A stretch of 64,000 nucleotides of DNA from UBA5972 sp964637875 (GCA_964637875.1 CAZWXK010000011.1:1-64000), one strand, 5' to 3'. Shown: positions 55,759 to 64,000, counted from the stretch's first letter. Program-made: numbers and translations. The notes: generated by a model not told the origin, from the letters alone.

Positions 55759-55842
55759 TGCCCGGCGGACACGCCGGGCAGTGCCCGCACCGCCCCCACC
55801 GGGGCGGGCACTTCGGCCCACCCCGTGCGGTGCGGGCACTGC
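55759..55842. repeat. Nested inverted repeats downstream of the SulP gene
   Basis: TGCCCGGCG-GACA-CGCCGGGCA is a 9-bp stem (55759-55780). GCAGTGCCCGCACCGC (55778-55793) is repeated in exact inverse at 55827-55842, a 16-bp stem around a 33-nt loop. The two structures share bases 55778-55780 and so are mutually exclusive at their edge. They lie between convergent genes. Confidence 0.7.
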
Positions 55843-55896
55843 TCTCGACTCGCGGGGTGACCGGTGCATTCCCGATATGCCCCCGATATGCCTTGC

Positions 55897-55920
55897 GACA
55901 AGGGCGCCTCACCCCTTGTC
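55897..55920. terminator. Hairpin next to the flavin reductase stop
   Basis: GACAAGGG, loop CGCCTCA, then CCCCTTGTC, an 8-bp stem ending 2 bp from the flavin reductase stop codon. CTCACCCCTTGTC is present twice in tandem here. It probably acts as a terminator for one of the two convergent genes. Confidence 0.5.
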
Positions 55921-55922
55921 CC

Positions 55923-56516
55923 TCACCCCTTGTCGTCGTCGGGGCGCTTCAGCTCGAACACCTCGGTGACGGTCGAATAGTCGCGATATCCCAGCCGTGA
56001 CAGGGGCGTGAAGCGGCTGACGTCGAAACGCCCGTCAACCACGCAGTCGTCGCACAGATAGACGCCGGTGACCTGCCCGAAGATGACGAAATTGGCCGCG
56101 CCCTCGATCTGCACGATCCGGGTCATCCGGCATTCCAGCGCCGCCGGCGAGGCCGCCACGCGCGCGCAGTCGATTGTCTGGCATTCGGCCTTTTCCAGCC
56201 CGGCCTCGTCGAATTCGTCCACGGTTGCGTGAAACCCGCCCGAGGTGACATTCATCGCATCGGTCAGCGCGGCGGGCACCACATTCACGCAGAACACGCC
56301 GGTTTCGCGGATATTGGTCACGCTGTCCTTGGCCCCGGTCGAGGCAAACATCACCTGCGGGGGCTCATACGCCACGCCGTTGAAAAAGGAATAGGGCGCC
56401 AGATTGTCATGCCCGTCCTTGCCGCGGGTCGAGATCCAGCCGATCGGGCGCGGGGTAATCACCGCGTTGAACGGGTTGTGGGGCAGGCCGTGGCCGTCTT
56501 CGGGGCGGTAGAACAT
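55923..56516 (-). CDS. Flavin reductase family protein (FMN-binding split barrel)
   Basis: A 197-residue flavin-binding protein with NPFNAVITPRPIGWISTRGKDGHDNLAPYSFFNGVAYEP-type blocks and the phosphate-binding AKDSVTNIRETGVF. It is similar to short-chain flavin reductases or FMN-split-barrel proteins that transfer hydride to or from FMN. The partner enzyme is unknown and none is adjacent. Confidence 0.87.
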   Translation of the reverse strand: MFYRPEDGHGLPHNPFNAVITPRPIGWISTRGKDGHDNLAPYSFFNGVAYEPPQVMFASTGAKDSVTNIRETGVFCVNVVPAALTDAMNVTSGGFHATVDEFDEAGLEKAECQTIDCARVAASPAALECRMTRIVQIEGAANFVIFGQVTGVYLCDDCVVDGRFDVSRFTPLSRLGYRDYSTVTEVFELKRPDDDKG

Positions 56517-56634
56517 CGCGTCTCTTTCACCTTGGCATTTGCCCCCTGACTACCCGCGTGCTAGGGCGATTTCCAGAGCTAACGACGGCCCCGCCACAAA
56601 CGGGGCCGATTTGACGCGGAGCGCGCCCGAACAC

Positions 56635-57126
56635 ATGTTTCGCCTGTTTCCCGAAACGCCCGACGACCATGACGAGGTCGAATACCTGTTCGACCTGGCC
56701 TTTGCGCCGGGGCGCGAGGCGCTCAGCTCGTACCGTCTGCGCGACGGTATCAGCCCGCTGCGGGCGCTGTCGCTGGTGGCGCGCGACCCGACCGACGGCA
56801 TCGCGGGCGCGATCCGCTATTGGCCGGTCAGGATCGGAGACGCGGGCCACCGCGCGCTGCTGCTGGGCCCGGTCGCGGTCCATCCCACCCACCAGGGCGA
56901 GGGGCTGGGCGCGGCCTTGATCCTCGACAGCCTTGATCGCGCGCGTGACGCTGGCTGGGAACGCGTGATCCTTGTGGGCGACGAACCCTATTACCGCCGC
57001 TTCGGCTTTCGCCGGGCCGAGGGGCTGCAATTTCCGCCCCCCACCAACCCCGAACGCCTGCTGTCGCTGGAGCTGAAACCCGGTGCGTTCGAGGGGGTTT
57101 CCGGCATGGTCCGGCGCGACCGTTAG
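56635..57126 (+). CDS. GNAT-family N-acetyltransferase (YhbS-like)
   Basis: A 163-residue GNAT protein. The acetyl-CoA-binding segment is LGPVAVHPTHQGEGLGAALI, followed by VILVGDEPYYRRFGFRRA, typical of YhbS-like acetyltransferases. Substrate unknown. The ATG at 56635 is the likely start (family begins MFRLFPETPDDH); the open frame upstream overlaps the promoter region shared with the divergent flavin reductase. Confidence 0.85.
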   Translation: MFRLFPETPDDHDEVEYLFDLAFAPGREALSSYRLRDGISPLRALSLVARDPTDGIAGAIRYWPVRIGDAGHRALLLGPVAVHPTHQGEGLGAALILDSLDRARDAGWERVILVGDEPYYRRFGFRRAEGLQFPPPTNPERLLSLELKPGAFEGVSGMVRRDR

Positions 57127-57246
57127 CACATGTCGCCCATGATCGGTTGGGCAGCGGGGTCCGGCATGGCTGTTTCAATTTCCCAACACACGCAACAAAT
57201 GAGCAGGCCCCGGCCATTTCCCGTTTGCAATGGGTCGGCGGCGTTG

Positions 57247-57261
57247 TTAACCTTTTGTTCA
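57247..57261 (+). promoter_or_regulatory. CtrA-like half-consensus site
   Basis: TTAA-N7-TTCA, one base from TTAA-N7-TTAA. It is about 350 bp upstream of the hybrid kinase start (distance inexact because of the gap). Such sites occur by chance, so this is weak. Confidence 0.25.
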
Positions 57262-57385
57262 AGGGGCTGGCGGAAAACAGAATGATCGTCCCGGAGCCAG
57301 AAAGATCGAGCGGCGGTGATATGACAGGTGTTTCATGTTCTGCATGACAGGAGCAAGGGCCAGGCCGGCCTGCCGCCCGGTGGCA

Positions 57386-57485
57386 NNNNNNNNNNNNNNN
57401 NNNNNNNNNNNNNNNNNNNNNNNNNNNNNNNNNNNNNNNNNNNNNNNNNNNNNNNNNNNNNNNNNNNNNNNNNNNNNNNNNNNNN
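57386..57485. other. Assembly gap (100 N)
   Basis: A second placeholder of exactly 100 N in the region upstream of the hybrid kinase gene. Confidence 1.
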
Positions 57486-57612
57486 CGGGCTCAGGGGGCC
57501 TCGGCCGGGCCTCGGCTCCATCGCTCGGCACGGTTCCGGAACGGTCGTTGATGCAAGGCAGCGCACCGGGTCGGCGCCCTTCTGGCCGGCGCCGCCGCAG
57601 CGAGGGCAGGAC

Positions 57613-60600
57613 ATGAAACTGCGCAGGAACACGGGGCTGAAACGGCAGATCGGGTGGATCCCGATCATCGCGCTTGTCGGATTTCTCGCCATCCTCCTGA
57701 TGGGGTATTCCAGCCTGTCGCGCATGGCGCAATCAAATCGCACCAGCGTGCAGACCCTGGACGAGCTGACCCTCCTGCGCGAGATCCAGCGCGATGTCGG
57801 GGCCGCCCGCATTGCCGAAAAACAGTTCCTCGCCGCCCGCGACGAGGCCGAGCTTGCCCGCCACGACGCCGCCATCATCGCGGTGCGCAGGCAGCTTGAT
57901 CGACTGGACGAAAACCGCCATGTCGTCACCCTGGCCGATATCGCGACCATCTCGGACCTGCTCGACAAATACGATTCCGAATTTGCCGACATGGTGAACG
58001 AGGCCACGGCCATCGGACTGACCGAAAATACCGGGCTGCGCAACGAAATGCGTATCGCCGCCCACCGGATCGAGGGGATGATCCGCCCCTATACCGAGGC
58101 GCTGACGGTCTATCTGCTCCAGATGCGCAGGCATGAAAAGGATTTCCTGATCCGCATGAAGCCCTCGTATCTGCGCGCCTGGCGGGTGGCGACCAATGCC
58201 TTTCGGGCCAAGATGGCCGAAACCTATCTGATCCCGGCCAGTGTCAGGGATCAGGTGAATGCCCAGCTCGACAAATATGTTGCGGCCTTCGAACAGGTGG
58301 CCAGACATACCAATGACCTGATGGTCGACCAGGACAGTGTTGACCGGACATCCGGCGATATCCTTTCCCTGGTCAACGACCTGTTCAGCCAGAGCGTCCT
58401 GAGCGTCAGGAAAGAGGCGAGCAGCGCCCTGGCCACCTCGATGTACAACGCCCGCTATCTGGGGCTGATCACCATCATCGTGGGGGCCATCGTTTTCATG
58501 GTCGCGCGCCTGGTGGGCAGCGGCATCACCCGCCCGCTGGTCAACATGGCCCAGGCGATGCGCAGCCTTGCCCTGGGCGAACTCGACGTTCCCATCCCCG
58601 CGCAGGATGATCGTAACGAGATCGGCGACATGGGGCGCGCCCTGGCCGTGTTCCGCGACAACGAGACCGCCCGCCGTGACGCCGTGCGCCAGCTGCGTCG
58701 CGCCCGCAACCACATGGAAAACCTGATCCTGTCGATGCGCGAGGCCCTGATCGAGACCGACATCCAGGGCCGGATCGTGCTGGCCAACAACGCCGCCGAG
58801 GAAATGCTGGCGGTCAGGTCGGGCGTGCTGGCCGGGCGCAGGCTGTGCGACCTGTTCGTCGAACATTCGGTGCCCTCCGGGGCGGATGGGCGTCTCATCA
58901 TGCTGCAGTCGGGGGTCGAGCACCTGTATCGCAACGACCGCACCGCCTTTTCCCGTATCCTGGATACCGCGCCCCTGCCGGTGCTGGCGGTGGATGACGA
59001 GGCCCGCATCACCCGCGTCAACCCGGTTGCCGCCGCGGCGCTGGGCCACGAGGCCGGGGATCTGATCGGCCAGAGCGTCGACATCCTGCTGCCCGAGGAC
59101 AGCCGCGCAAGGCACCGCACCCAGCTGGCAACATTCCTGAGCGCCCCCCACCCCCGGGCCATGGGCCAGGATCGCGCGCTGACGGTTCGTCGCGCCGACG
59201 GCACATGTTTCGACGCGACGATCGGGCTGGTCCCCCTCAGGACGGGCGACGGCATGACCACCATCTGCCTGATGCAGCGCCCCGGCATCGACCCCCGCTT
59301 TGACGATATCGCGGATACCGCCTTTGGCCGGCTTTTTGCGGCTCTGGACACCGACAGCGATGTCATCCGCCTGTTGCAGGGCGCCGACCGGGGGGCCGGC
59401 GCGCTGCAACACATGCGCCGCGAGGGGGGCGAGGCCTTCCCCGTCGAATACAGCGGCGACCTGCTGCGCGACGACGAAGGCCAGGTCAGCGGCGCGATCT
59501 TTGTCATTCGCGACATTTCCGAACGCGTCGCCGCCGAAAAGGAAATCCGCAAGTTCAAGGCCACGCTCGACGCAACGAATGACGCCATCTTCATGTTCCG
59601 CACGGACACGCTGAAATTCATCTATCTCAACGACGAGGCCCGCCGACAGACCGGCTGGGATGACGCCGACTATTCCGAAAGGACACCGCGCGACATCATG
59701 CCGATCTTTGAAGAGGCGCGTTTTCGCAAACTGGTCGCCCCCCTCGTCAGGGGCGACCAGCCTGCGGTCAGCATAGATACCTTCAGCCTGGCCGGAAATC
59801 CGATCGAGCTGAAGATCGAGCTGTTCGACCAGGGCCGCCCCGACGAACGTTTCGTCGCCACGCTGCGCGACATTTCCGACCGGGTCGAGGCCCAGAACCG
59901 GATCGCCCAGTTCAAGCAGATCCTCGACCAGACCAAGGACATGATCTACATGTTCTGGCCCGACAGCCTCAGGTTCTTTTACGGCAACCAGGCGGCGCTG
60001 GCCTTTTCCGACACGACCGAACGGGGATTGTGCGAAAAACATGTGCGCGACATGACCAGGGGCTTTGACGAGGCCGCCTTCCGCACCCGCTACAAGCCGC
60101 TGATATTCGGCACCACCGATGCGCTGATCTATGAAAGCGTCCATGTCGATGGAACCGGCCGGGAAGTGCCCGTCGAGGTCACCCTTCAGGTCATCGAGCC
60201 CAATGGCGAGCCCCCCCGTTTCGTGGCCGTGGTGCGCGACATTTCCGAACGCAAGGCGGCCGAAAACCGCATCCGCCTGTTCAAGCAGGTGCTCGACCAG
60301 TCCAACGACATGATCTACATGATCGACCCTGCCAGCCTGCGGTTCCTCTATGTCAACCACGCGGTGCGCCGCTTCTGGAACCGGACCCTGGAAGAGGTCG
60401 TCGATCACCGGATTGTCGATGTCATCCCCGATTTCGACGAGGCCGGTTTTCGCGAATTGTCCGCCCCCCTGTTCAGCGGCGAGAAAGAGGTCGTTCTGTA
60501 CGAAACCACCCATCGGCGCCCCGATGGCGACATCGTTCCGGCCGAGGTGGCGTTGCAACTGATCGCGCCATCGGACGGCATCCTGCGCTTTGTCGCCATC

Positions 60601-62196
60601 GTGCGCGACGTGACCGAACGCAAGGCCGCCGAACAGGCGAAAAGGGAATTCATCTCGACCATCAGCCACGAATTGCGCACGCCGCTGACATCGATCAAGG
60701 GCTCGCTCGACCTGATTACCGCAGGCGCGGTGGGCAAGGTCGATCCCAAGGTCGGCAGCCTCGTGACCATCGCCCGCAAGAACAGCGACCGCCTGGTACG
60801 TCTGATCAACGACATCCTCGACATGGAAAAGCTCGAAGCGGGAAAGATGGACATGCAGTTCGACGAGGTCGAGCTGACCGCCTTCCTGCACGAGGCCGTC
60901 GAGGCCAACCGCGCCTATGGCGAACGCCTCGGCGTGGGGCTGGAATTCCACGACCCGGGCTTTCCGATTCCCGTGCGCGCCGACCGCGACCGCCTGATGC
61001 AGATCATGGCGAATCTCCTGTCCAATGCGGCCAAGTTCTCCAACCCCGGCGAAAAGGTGGAAATCACCGCCGAGGTCACGGGCAGCAAGGTGCGCGTCTC
61101 GGTCAGCGACACGGGCGCCGGCATCCCCGAAAAGGCACAGGCCACCATTTTCGACAAGTTCACCCAGGCGGATGCCTCGGATCAGCGGCAGAAAGGCGGC
61201 ACGGGCCTGGGGCTGGGCATCACGAAAATGATGGTCGAGGCCCATGGCGGCAAGATCGATTTCGTCTCCAGGGTGGGCGAGGGCACGACCTTCTTCTTTG
61301 ATCTGGACCTGTTGCAGGAAAGCGGCGATACCGGGGGCAATACCGGGGGCAATACCGGGGGCGATACCCAAGCTGATACCGGGGCCGACGCCCGATCCGA
61401 CACCCGGGCCGAGCAGGATTATGCCGATGATCTGAACCTGCCTCATGTCCTGGTCTGCGAAGATGACCAGGACATCGCCCAACTGCTGCGCATGATCCTG
61501 GAAAATGCCCGTTTCAAGGTCTCGGTCGCCCGCACCGCCGCCGAGGCCAAGGAAATGATTTCAGACAATAAATTCGATGCTGTCACGCTCGATCTCGGCC
61601 TGCCCGACAAGAACGGCCTCACCCTGCTGAAGGAACTGGGTCGCGACCCCTCGCTCGATCACCTGCCCGTGGTTGTGGTTTCCGCCACGGCCTCGAAGGA
61701 CAAGCGCCGCCTCCAGGGCGCCGGCGTGCGGGTTCTCGACTGGATCGAGAAACCGATCCGCGACAGGCAGCTGGTGCGCATTCTCGAAGATGCGGTCGGC
61801 CAGTCCGGCGAGCAGGGCGCCCATATCCTGCATGTCGAGGACGACCCCCATATTCGCCAGATCGTTGCCTCGATCATCGGCGAACGGGCACGCGTCTGTA
61901 CCGCCGCCACCGTCGAGGAGGCGCGCTTCAAGCTTGGCAAGAAACGTTTCGACCTTGTCATCCTCGACATGTCCTTGCCCGACGGCTCGGGCGCCGACCT
62001 CCTGCCCCTGATGAACGCGGCCCCGCAAAAAGCGACCCCGGTCCTTGTATTTTCCGCGCAGGAGGTTACAGATGAGGTCGTGAGGCATGTGAACGGAGTC
62101 CTGGTCAAATCGCGTGCATCTAACGAAGATCTGCTGCACATGATAGACTCGGTAGTCATGCAGAATGCCCGGGTTGTGCGGCGAGCCGCGGAATGA
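57613..62196 (+). CDS. Multi-PAS hybrid sensor histidine kinase with two receiver domains
   Basis: A 1527-residue membrane hybrid kinase. In order: membrane segment (about 14-36); a helical periplasmic domain of about 245 residues; a second membrane segment (about 281-303); HAMP (about 300-355); at least five PAS domains, of which the last three are tandem homologous copies about 120 residues apart (starting near 647, 767 and 890); HisKA with ISHELRTPL (His1019); HATPase with NLLSNAAKFS, DTGAGIP and GTGLGLGI; a repetitive linker; and two receivers with phospho-Asp1327 (LDLGLPD) and Asp1452 (LDMSLPD). The signal sensed is unknown. The ATG at 57613 follows GAGGGCAGG. A lone receiver gene follows by 3 bp. 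Confidence 0.93.
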   Translation: MKLRRNTGLKRQIGWIPIIALVGFLAILLMGYSSLSRMAQSNRTSVQTLDELTLLREIQRDVGAARIAEKQFLAARDEAELARHDAAIIAVRRQLDRLDENRHVVTLADIATISDLLDKYDSEFADMVNEATAIGLTENTGLRNEMRIAAHRIEGMIRPYTEALTVYLLQMRRHEKDFLIRMKPSYLRAWRVATNAFRAKMAETYLIPASVRDQVNAQLDKYVAAFEQVARHTNDLMVDQDSVDRTSGDILSLVNDLFSQSVLSVRKEASSALATSMYNARYLGLITIIVGAIVFMVARLVGSGITRPLVNMAQAMRSLALGELDVPIPAQDDRNEIGDMGRALAVFRDNETARRDAVRQLRRARNHMENLILSMREALIETDIQGRIVLANNAAEEMLAVRSGVLAGRRLCDLFVEHSVPSGADGRLIMLQSGVEHLYRNDRTAFSRILDTAPLPVLAVDDEARITRVNPVAAAALGHEAGDLIGQSVDILLPEDSRARHRTQLATFLSAPHPRAMGQDRALTVRRADGTCFDATIGLVPLRTGDGMTTICLMQRPGIDPRFDDIADTAFGRLFAALDTDSDVIRLLQGADRGAGALQHMRREGGEAFPVEYSGDLLRDDEGQVSGAIFVIRDISERVAAEKEIRKFKATLDATNDAIFMFRTDTLKFIYLNDEARRQTGWDDADYSERTPRDIMPIFEEARFRKLVAPLVRGDQPAVSIDTFSLAGNPIELKIELFDQGRPDERFVATLRDISDRVEAQNRIAQFKQILDQTKDMIYMFWPDSLRFFYGNQAALAFSDTTERGLCEKHVRDMTRGFDEAAFRTRYKPLIFGTTDALIYESVHVDGTGREVPVEVTLQVIEPNGEPPRFVAVVRDISERKAAENRIRLFKQVLDQSNDMIYMIDPASLRFLYVNHAVRRFWNRTLEEVVDHRIVDVIPDFDEAGFRELSAPLFSGEKEVVLYETTHRRPDGDIVPAEVALQLIAPSDGILRFVAIVRDVTERKAAEQAKREFISTISHELRTPLTSIKGSLDLITAGAVGKVDPKVGSLVTIARKNSDRLVRLINDILDMEKLEAGKMDMQFDEVELTAFLHEAVEANRAYGERLGVGLEFHDPGFPIPVRADRDRLMQIMANLLSNAAKFSNPGEKVEITAEVTGSKVRVSVSDTGAGIPEKAQATIFDKFTQADASDQRQKGGTGLGLGITKMMVEAHGGKIDFVSRVGEGTTFFFDLDLLQESGDTGGNTGGNTGGDTQADTGADARSDTRAEQDYADDLNLPHVLVCEDDQDIAQLLRMILENARFKVSVARTAAEAKEMISDNKFDAVTLDLGLPDKNGLTLLKELGRDPSLDHLPVVVVSATASKDKRRLQGAGVRVLDWIEKPIRDRQLVRILEDAVGQSGEQGAHILHVEDDPHIRQIVASIIGERARVCTAATVEEARFKLGKKRFDLVILDMSLPDGSGADLLPLMNAAPQKATPVLVFSAQEVTDEVVRHVNGVLVKSRASNEDLLHMIDSVVMQNARVVRRAAE
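61327..61410 (+). repeat. 12-bp tandem repeat coding for a Thr/Gly/Asp linker
   Basis: Seven 12-bp units, the first three nearly identical ((G/A)ATACCGGGGGC), the rest degenerate (for example GATACCGGGGCC). They encode tetrapeptides DTGG, NTGG, NTGG, DTQA, DTGA, DARS, DTRA between the kinase core and the first receiver, a flexible tether whose length may vary between strains. Confidence 0.9.
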
Positions 62197-62199
62197 CAG

Positions 62200-62586
62200 A
62201 TGAAAGAATTGAAAAAGATATTGCATGTCGAGGATGACCTCGACATCCAGTCGATCACGCAGATCGCTCTTGAAACCATAGGTGGGTTCGAGGTGCGGCA
62301 ATGCAGCTCGGGCCAGGAGGCGGTGGCCGTGGCTACCGAATTCGCGCCCGATCTTTTTCTGCTGGATGTGATGATGCCGGGGATGAGCGGTCCCGAAACC
62401 CTTGCCGCCCTGCGCAAGCTGGACGGCATGGCCGATATTCCCGCGATCTTCATGACCGCCAAGGCCCAGAAAGAGGAAATCGCCGAATTCAGGGGACATG
62501 GTGCCATCGACGTCGTGGTCAAACCCTTCGACCCCATGGAGCTGGCGGGCCAGATCAGATCGGCCTGGGAACGCCATCAGGGCTGA
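62200..62586 (+). CDS. Single-domain response regulator
   Basis: A 128-residue CheY-like receiver without an output domain: acidic pocket ED12-D13 (HVEDDLDI), phospho-Asp56 (LLDVMMPGMSG), Thr in FMTAKAQ and Lys in VVKPFDP. It starts 3 bp after the hybrid kinase and is probably phosphorylated through it, or acts as a phosphate shuttle. No histidine phosphotransfer protein is visible. Confidence 0.93.
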   Translation: MKELKKILHVEDDLDIQSITQIALETIGGFEVRQCSSGQEAVAVATEFAPDLFLLDVMMPGMSGPETLAALRKLDGMADIPAIFMTAKAQKEEIAEFRGHGAIDVVVKPFDPMELAGQIRSAWERHQG

Positions 62587-62621
62587 ACCTGTCCCGTCCG
62601 GCGGGTTTGTGCCGCTCGTTC

Positions 62622-62726
62622 TTCTTCTTTGCCCAAATACGCCCGCCGGAGGCATCGGTCATTTCCGACGGCGCAGGCGGGGGCTGTCTGCCCCCGCACC
62701 CCCGAGAGTATTTTCACAAAGAAGAA
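62622..62726. repeat. 105-bp double-ended intergenic repeat, copy 2 (h)
   Basis: TTCTTCTTTG ... CAAAGAAGAA, 105 bp, with the two GC-rich lobes. It is nearly the exact reverse complement of 19734-19838, with a few differences in the centre (GGCATCGGTC). It lies between the convergent response regulator and LysR genes. Confidence 0.85.
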
Positions 62727-62737
62727 GGCCAGGGGCG

Positions 62738-63610
62738 CTATCCCTGTCCGGCGGTTGTGCGCGCCAGTGCCATGAATGCGCGGATCGTGCGCAGATCGCG
62801 TCGCTGCGACAGGCAGACGACTGTTTCCTCCATCGCGATCACCGGCCCGAGGATCGGGATTTTCACCAGCCGGTCGTCATGGCCGTATTCGGCCTCGGAC
62901 ACGAATCCGATCCCGACACCGGACGCCACGATTTCGCGCACGGCTTCGCGTCCCTCGGCCTCGATTGCCGGGATCAGCGTGATGCCTTGCCGGCGGGCGG
63001 CCTCGGCGAGCTTGCGGCGCGTGCGCGAGGCCGGTTCGCGCAGCACCAGCGGCAGCCTGGCCAATTTTTCCAGGGGCGCGGGTGCCGGAGGCAGCTCGGC
63101 AAAGTCGCGATGCGCAAAGGCGATGATCGGGGTTGCGCCCAGGGGCAGGCTGTCATGGCCGCGCCCGGGATCCAGATTGCCCAGAACGCCGATTTCGGCC
63201 TCCCAAGCGGCCAGTGCCCTGAGGACGTCTTCGGAATTTCCCGATCGCAGGCTGATGTGCACCCCCGGATACAAGGCGCGAAAGCGCCGCAGGACGTCAC
63301 TCAGGTGATAGGCGGAATCGGCGATGATCCGCAACCGCCCCCGGGTGATGGCCTGCGACTCGGACAGGTATTCATGGGCGTGCTGCTCGGCCTCGAACAT
63401 CCGGGTCGTGATCGCAAACAGCTGGCGGCCCTTTTCCGTCAGGCTGACCTGCTTGTGATTGCGGTCGAACAGCAGCAGATCGTATTCCTGTTCAAGCTTG
63501 CGCACCTGGTCCGACAGCGCCGGCTGGCTGAGGCCCATTGCGTGGGCCGCGCGGGAAAAGCCGCCATGCAGGGCAACATTGTGAAAGGCACGCAGCTGGA
63601 CGTGGCGCAT
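62738..63610 (-). CDS. LysR-type regulator, probably of phnW
   Basis: A 290-residue LysR regulator with N-terminal helix-turn-helix (FSRAAHAMGLSQPALSDQVRKLE) and a C-terminal substrate-binding-like domain. Divergent from phnW across 113 bp, it is probably the regulator of 2-aminoethylphosphonate use. The intergenic region contains a 13-bp palindrome TGATATAATATCA (63640-63652). Confidence 0.9.
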   Translation of the reverse strand: MRHVQLRAFHNVALHGGFSRAAHAMGLSQPALSDQVRKLEQEYDLLLFDRNHKQVSLTEKGRQLFAITTRMFEAEQHAHEYLSESQAITRGRLRIIADSAYHLSDVLRRFRALYPGVHISLRSGNSEDVLRALAAWEAEIGVLGNLDPGRGHDSLPLGATPIIAFAHRDFAELPPAPAPLEKLARLPLVLREPASRTRRKLAEAARRQGITLIPAIEAEGREAVREIVASGVGIGFVSEAEYGHDDRLVKIPILGPVIAMEETVVCLSQRRDLRTIRAFMALARTTAGQG

Positions 63611-63639
63611 CAGTGGTTTCCATTCATAGGTAATACTTA

Positions 63640-63652
63640 TGATATAATATCA
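63640..63652. promoter_or_regulatory. Candidate LysR operator between the LysR gene and phnW
   Basis: TGATATAATATCA is a perfect 13-bp palindrome in an A/T-rich gap; it also resembles a -10 box (TATAAT). It is located 30 bp from the LysR start and 72 bp from the phnW start. Confidence 0.45.
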
Positions 63653-63723
63653 AATAACGATTTTACAGATAGAAGTTTTTGCGGCACTCAGCGGACAGGA
63701 CATCACCGCGCCAGAGGTCTGCC

Positions 63724-64000
63724 ATGACACATCCCCGCATCAAGCCACCCCGCCTTGGCGAACCATATCTGCTGACCCCCGGCCCCCTGACCACCGCCTA
63801 TGAGGTGAAACGGGCCATGCTGCGCGACTGGGGCAGTTGGGACGGCGATTTTCGCGCGATGACGGCCGAGCTGCGCGCGCGCCTGCTGGCCATGTGCGGC
63901 GACAGTGGCGGCGCGCTGGATTGCGTGCCCATGCAGGGAAGTGGCACATTCGCGGTCGAGGCCATGCTGGGCATGATCCCGCGCGACGCCAGGGTGCTGG
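63724..64000 (+). CDS. phnW: 2-aminoethylphosphonate--pyruvate transaminase, 5' part
   Basis: The gene runs off the right edge; 92 residues are visible. PYLLTPGPLTTAYEVKRAML and RDWGSWDGDFRAMTAELRARL are characteristic of PhnW, and CVPMQGSGTFAVEAML is the start of the PLP region. The enzyme converts 2-aminoethylphosphonate to phosphonoacetaldehyde, for use of phosphonates as N or P source. AGAGG precedes the ATG. Confidence 0.92.
   Translation, partial: MTHPRIKPPRLGEPYLLTPGPLTTAYEVKRAMLRDWGSWDGDFRAMTAELRARLLAMCGDSGGALDCVPMQGSGTFAVEAMLGMIPRDARVL

Larger units (their letters stand above)
57127..57612. other. Intergenic region upstream of the hybrid kinase, containing an assembly gap
   Basis: 486 bp, of which 57386-57485 are 100 N. 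Before the gap lies TTAA-CCTTTTG-TTCA (57247-57261), close to the CtrA consensus TTAA-N7-TTAA. No convincing gene is seen. Confidence 0.5.

Noticed and set aside
53117..55969. 950-codon plus-strand frame across mtnP and the SulP gene
   Set aside because: It is the third-position shadow of two recognised genes; its low-complexity Arg/Ala/Gly composition has no domain.
57733..61482. 1249-codon frame antisense to the hybrid kinase
   Set aside because: High GC keeps the antisense frame open; the sense frame has ordered HAMP, PAS, HisKA, HATPase and receiver domains.

Overview
This is high-GC DNA from an alphaproteobacterium, most likely of the order Rhodobacterales (Paracoccaceae/Roseobacteraceae). 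The gene content points that way: a Tad/Flp pilus locus with an OmpA-type lipoprotein, a selenide water dikinase fused to an NAD(P)H-dehydrogenase-like domain, an IolC-DUF2090 fusion, TIGR03084 and DUF1989 proteins, and a LysR-phnW pair. The window is chromosomal in character. It holds two 100-N assembly gaps (52474-52573 and 57386-57485) and no convincing rRNA, tRNA, CRISPR array, prophage or insertion sequence.

Layout. 1-5.2 kb: end of a CueO-like multicopper oxidase, glyA, a PdeM-like phosphoesterase with altered metal-site motifs, a beta-hydroxyacid dehydrogenase and an orphan AAA+ ATPase. 5.3-7.0 kb: a GT-C-type membrane protein. 7.1-17.7 kb: a Tad (type IVb) pilus locus on the minus strand, from two Flp pilins through cpaB, cpaC, an OmpA-like lipoprotein, cpaE/tadZ, cpaF/tadA, tadB, tadC and two TPR lipoproteins to the prepilin peptidase cpaA; tadE/F/G are not here. 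18.2-22.9 kb: a complete-looking decaprenyl-phosphate D-arabinofuranose (DPA) precursor set (HAD-UbiA fusion, DprE2-like SDR, DprE1-like FAD enzyme) plus a flippase-like membrane protein. 23.0-25.5 kb: a thioesterase and acetoacetyl-CoA synthetase.

25.5-37.2 kb is a myo-inositol regulon: iolB, iolE, iolD, iolC, an ABC importer, an RpiR-family regulator and two Gfo/Idh/MocA dehydrogenases. Two near-identical palindromes of the form GGAA-N6-TTCC sit in its two control regions. 37.3-40.5 kb is the tRNA 2-selenouridine pair selU/selD, with overlapping 3' ends. 40.6-45.6 kb is a complete branched-chain-amino-acid-type (HAAT) ABC transporter. 45.7-49.2 kb holds a TIGR03084 protein and divergent catalase/oxyR. 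49.5-54 kb covers ureide and purine salvage (ureidoglycine aminohydrolase, ureidoglycolate lyase, apt, a DUF1989 protein, mtnP) plus DUF1810. 54-57.1 kb has a SulP transporter, a flavin reductase and a GNAT protein. 57.6-62.6 kb is a 1527-residue multi-PAS hybrid histidine kinase followed by a single-domain response regulator. The window ends in a LysR regulator divergent from phnW.

The most interesting association is the Tad pilus locus lying between a GT-C-type membrane protein and a DPA-precursor cassette. This suggests, without proving it, D-arabinofuranose glycosylation of Flp pili or of another surface polymer. A family of intergenic elements (TTCTTCTTTG next to a GC-rich hairpin, at least seven clear copies, two of them a 105-bp double-ended form) is scattered through the window. 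A TTTGGCGGGAAA-like motif recurs upstream of flp, cpaB and cpaE.
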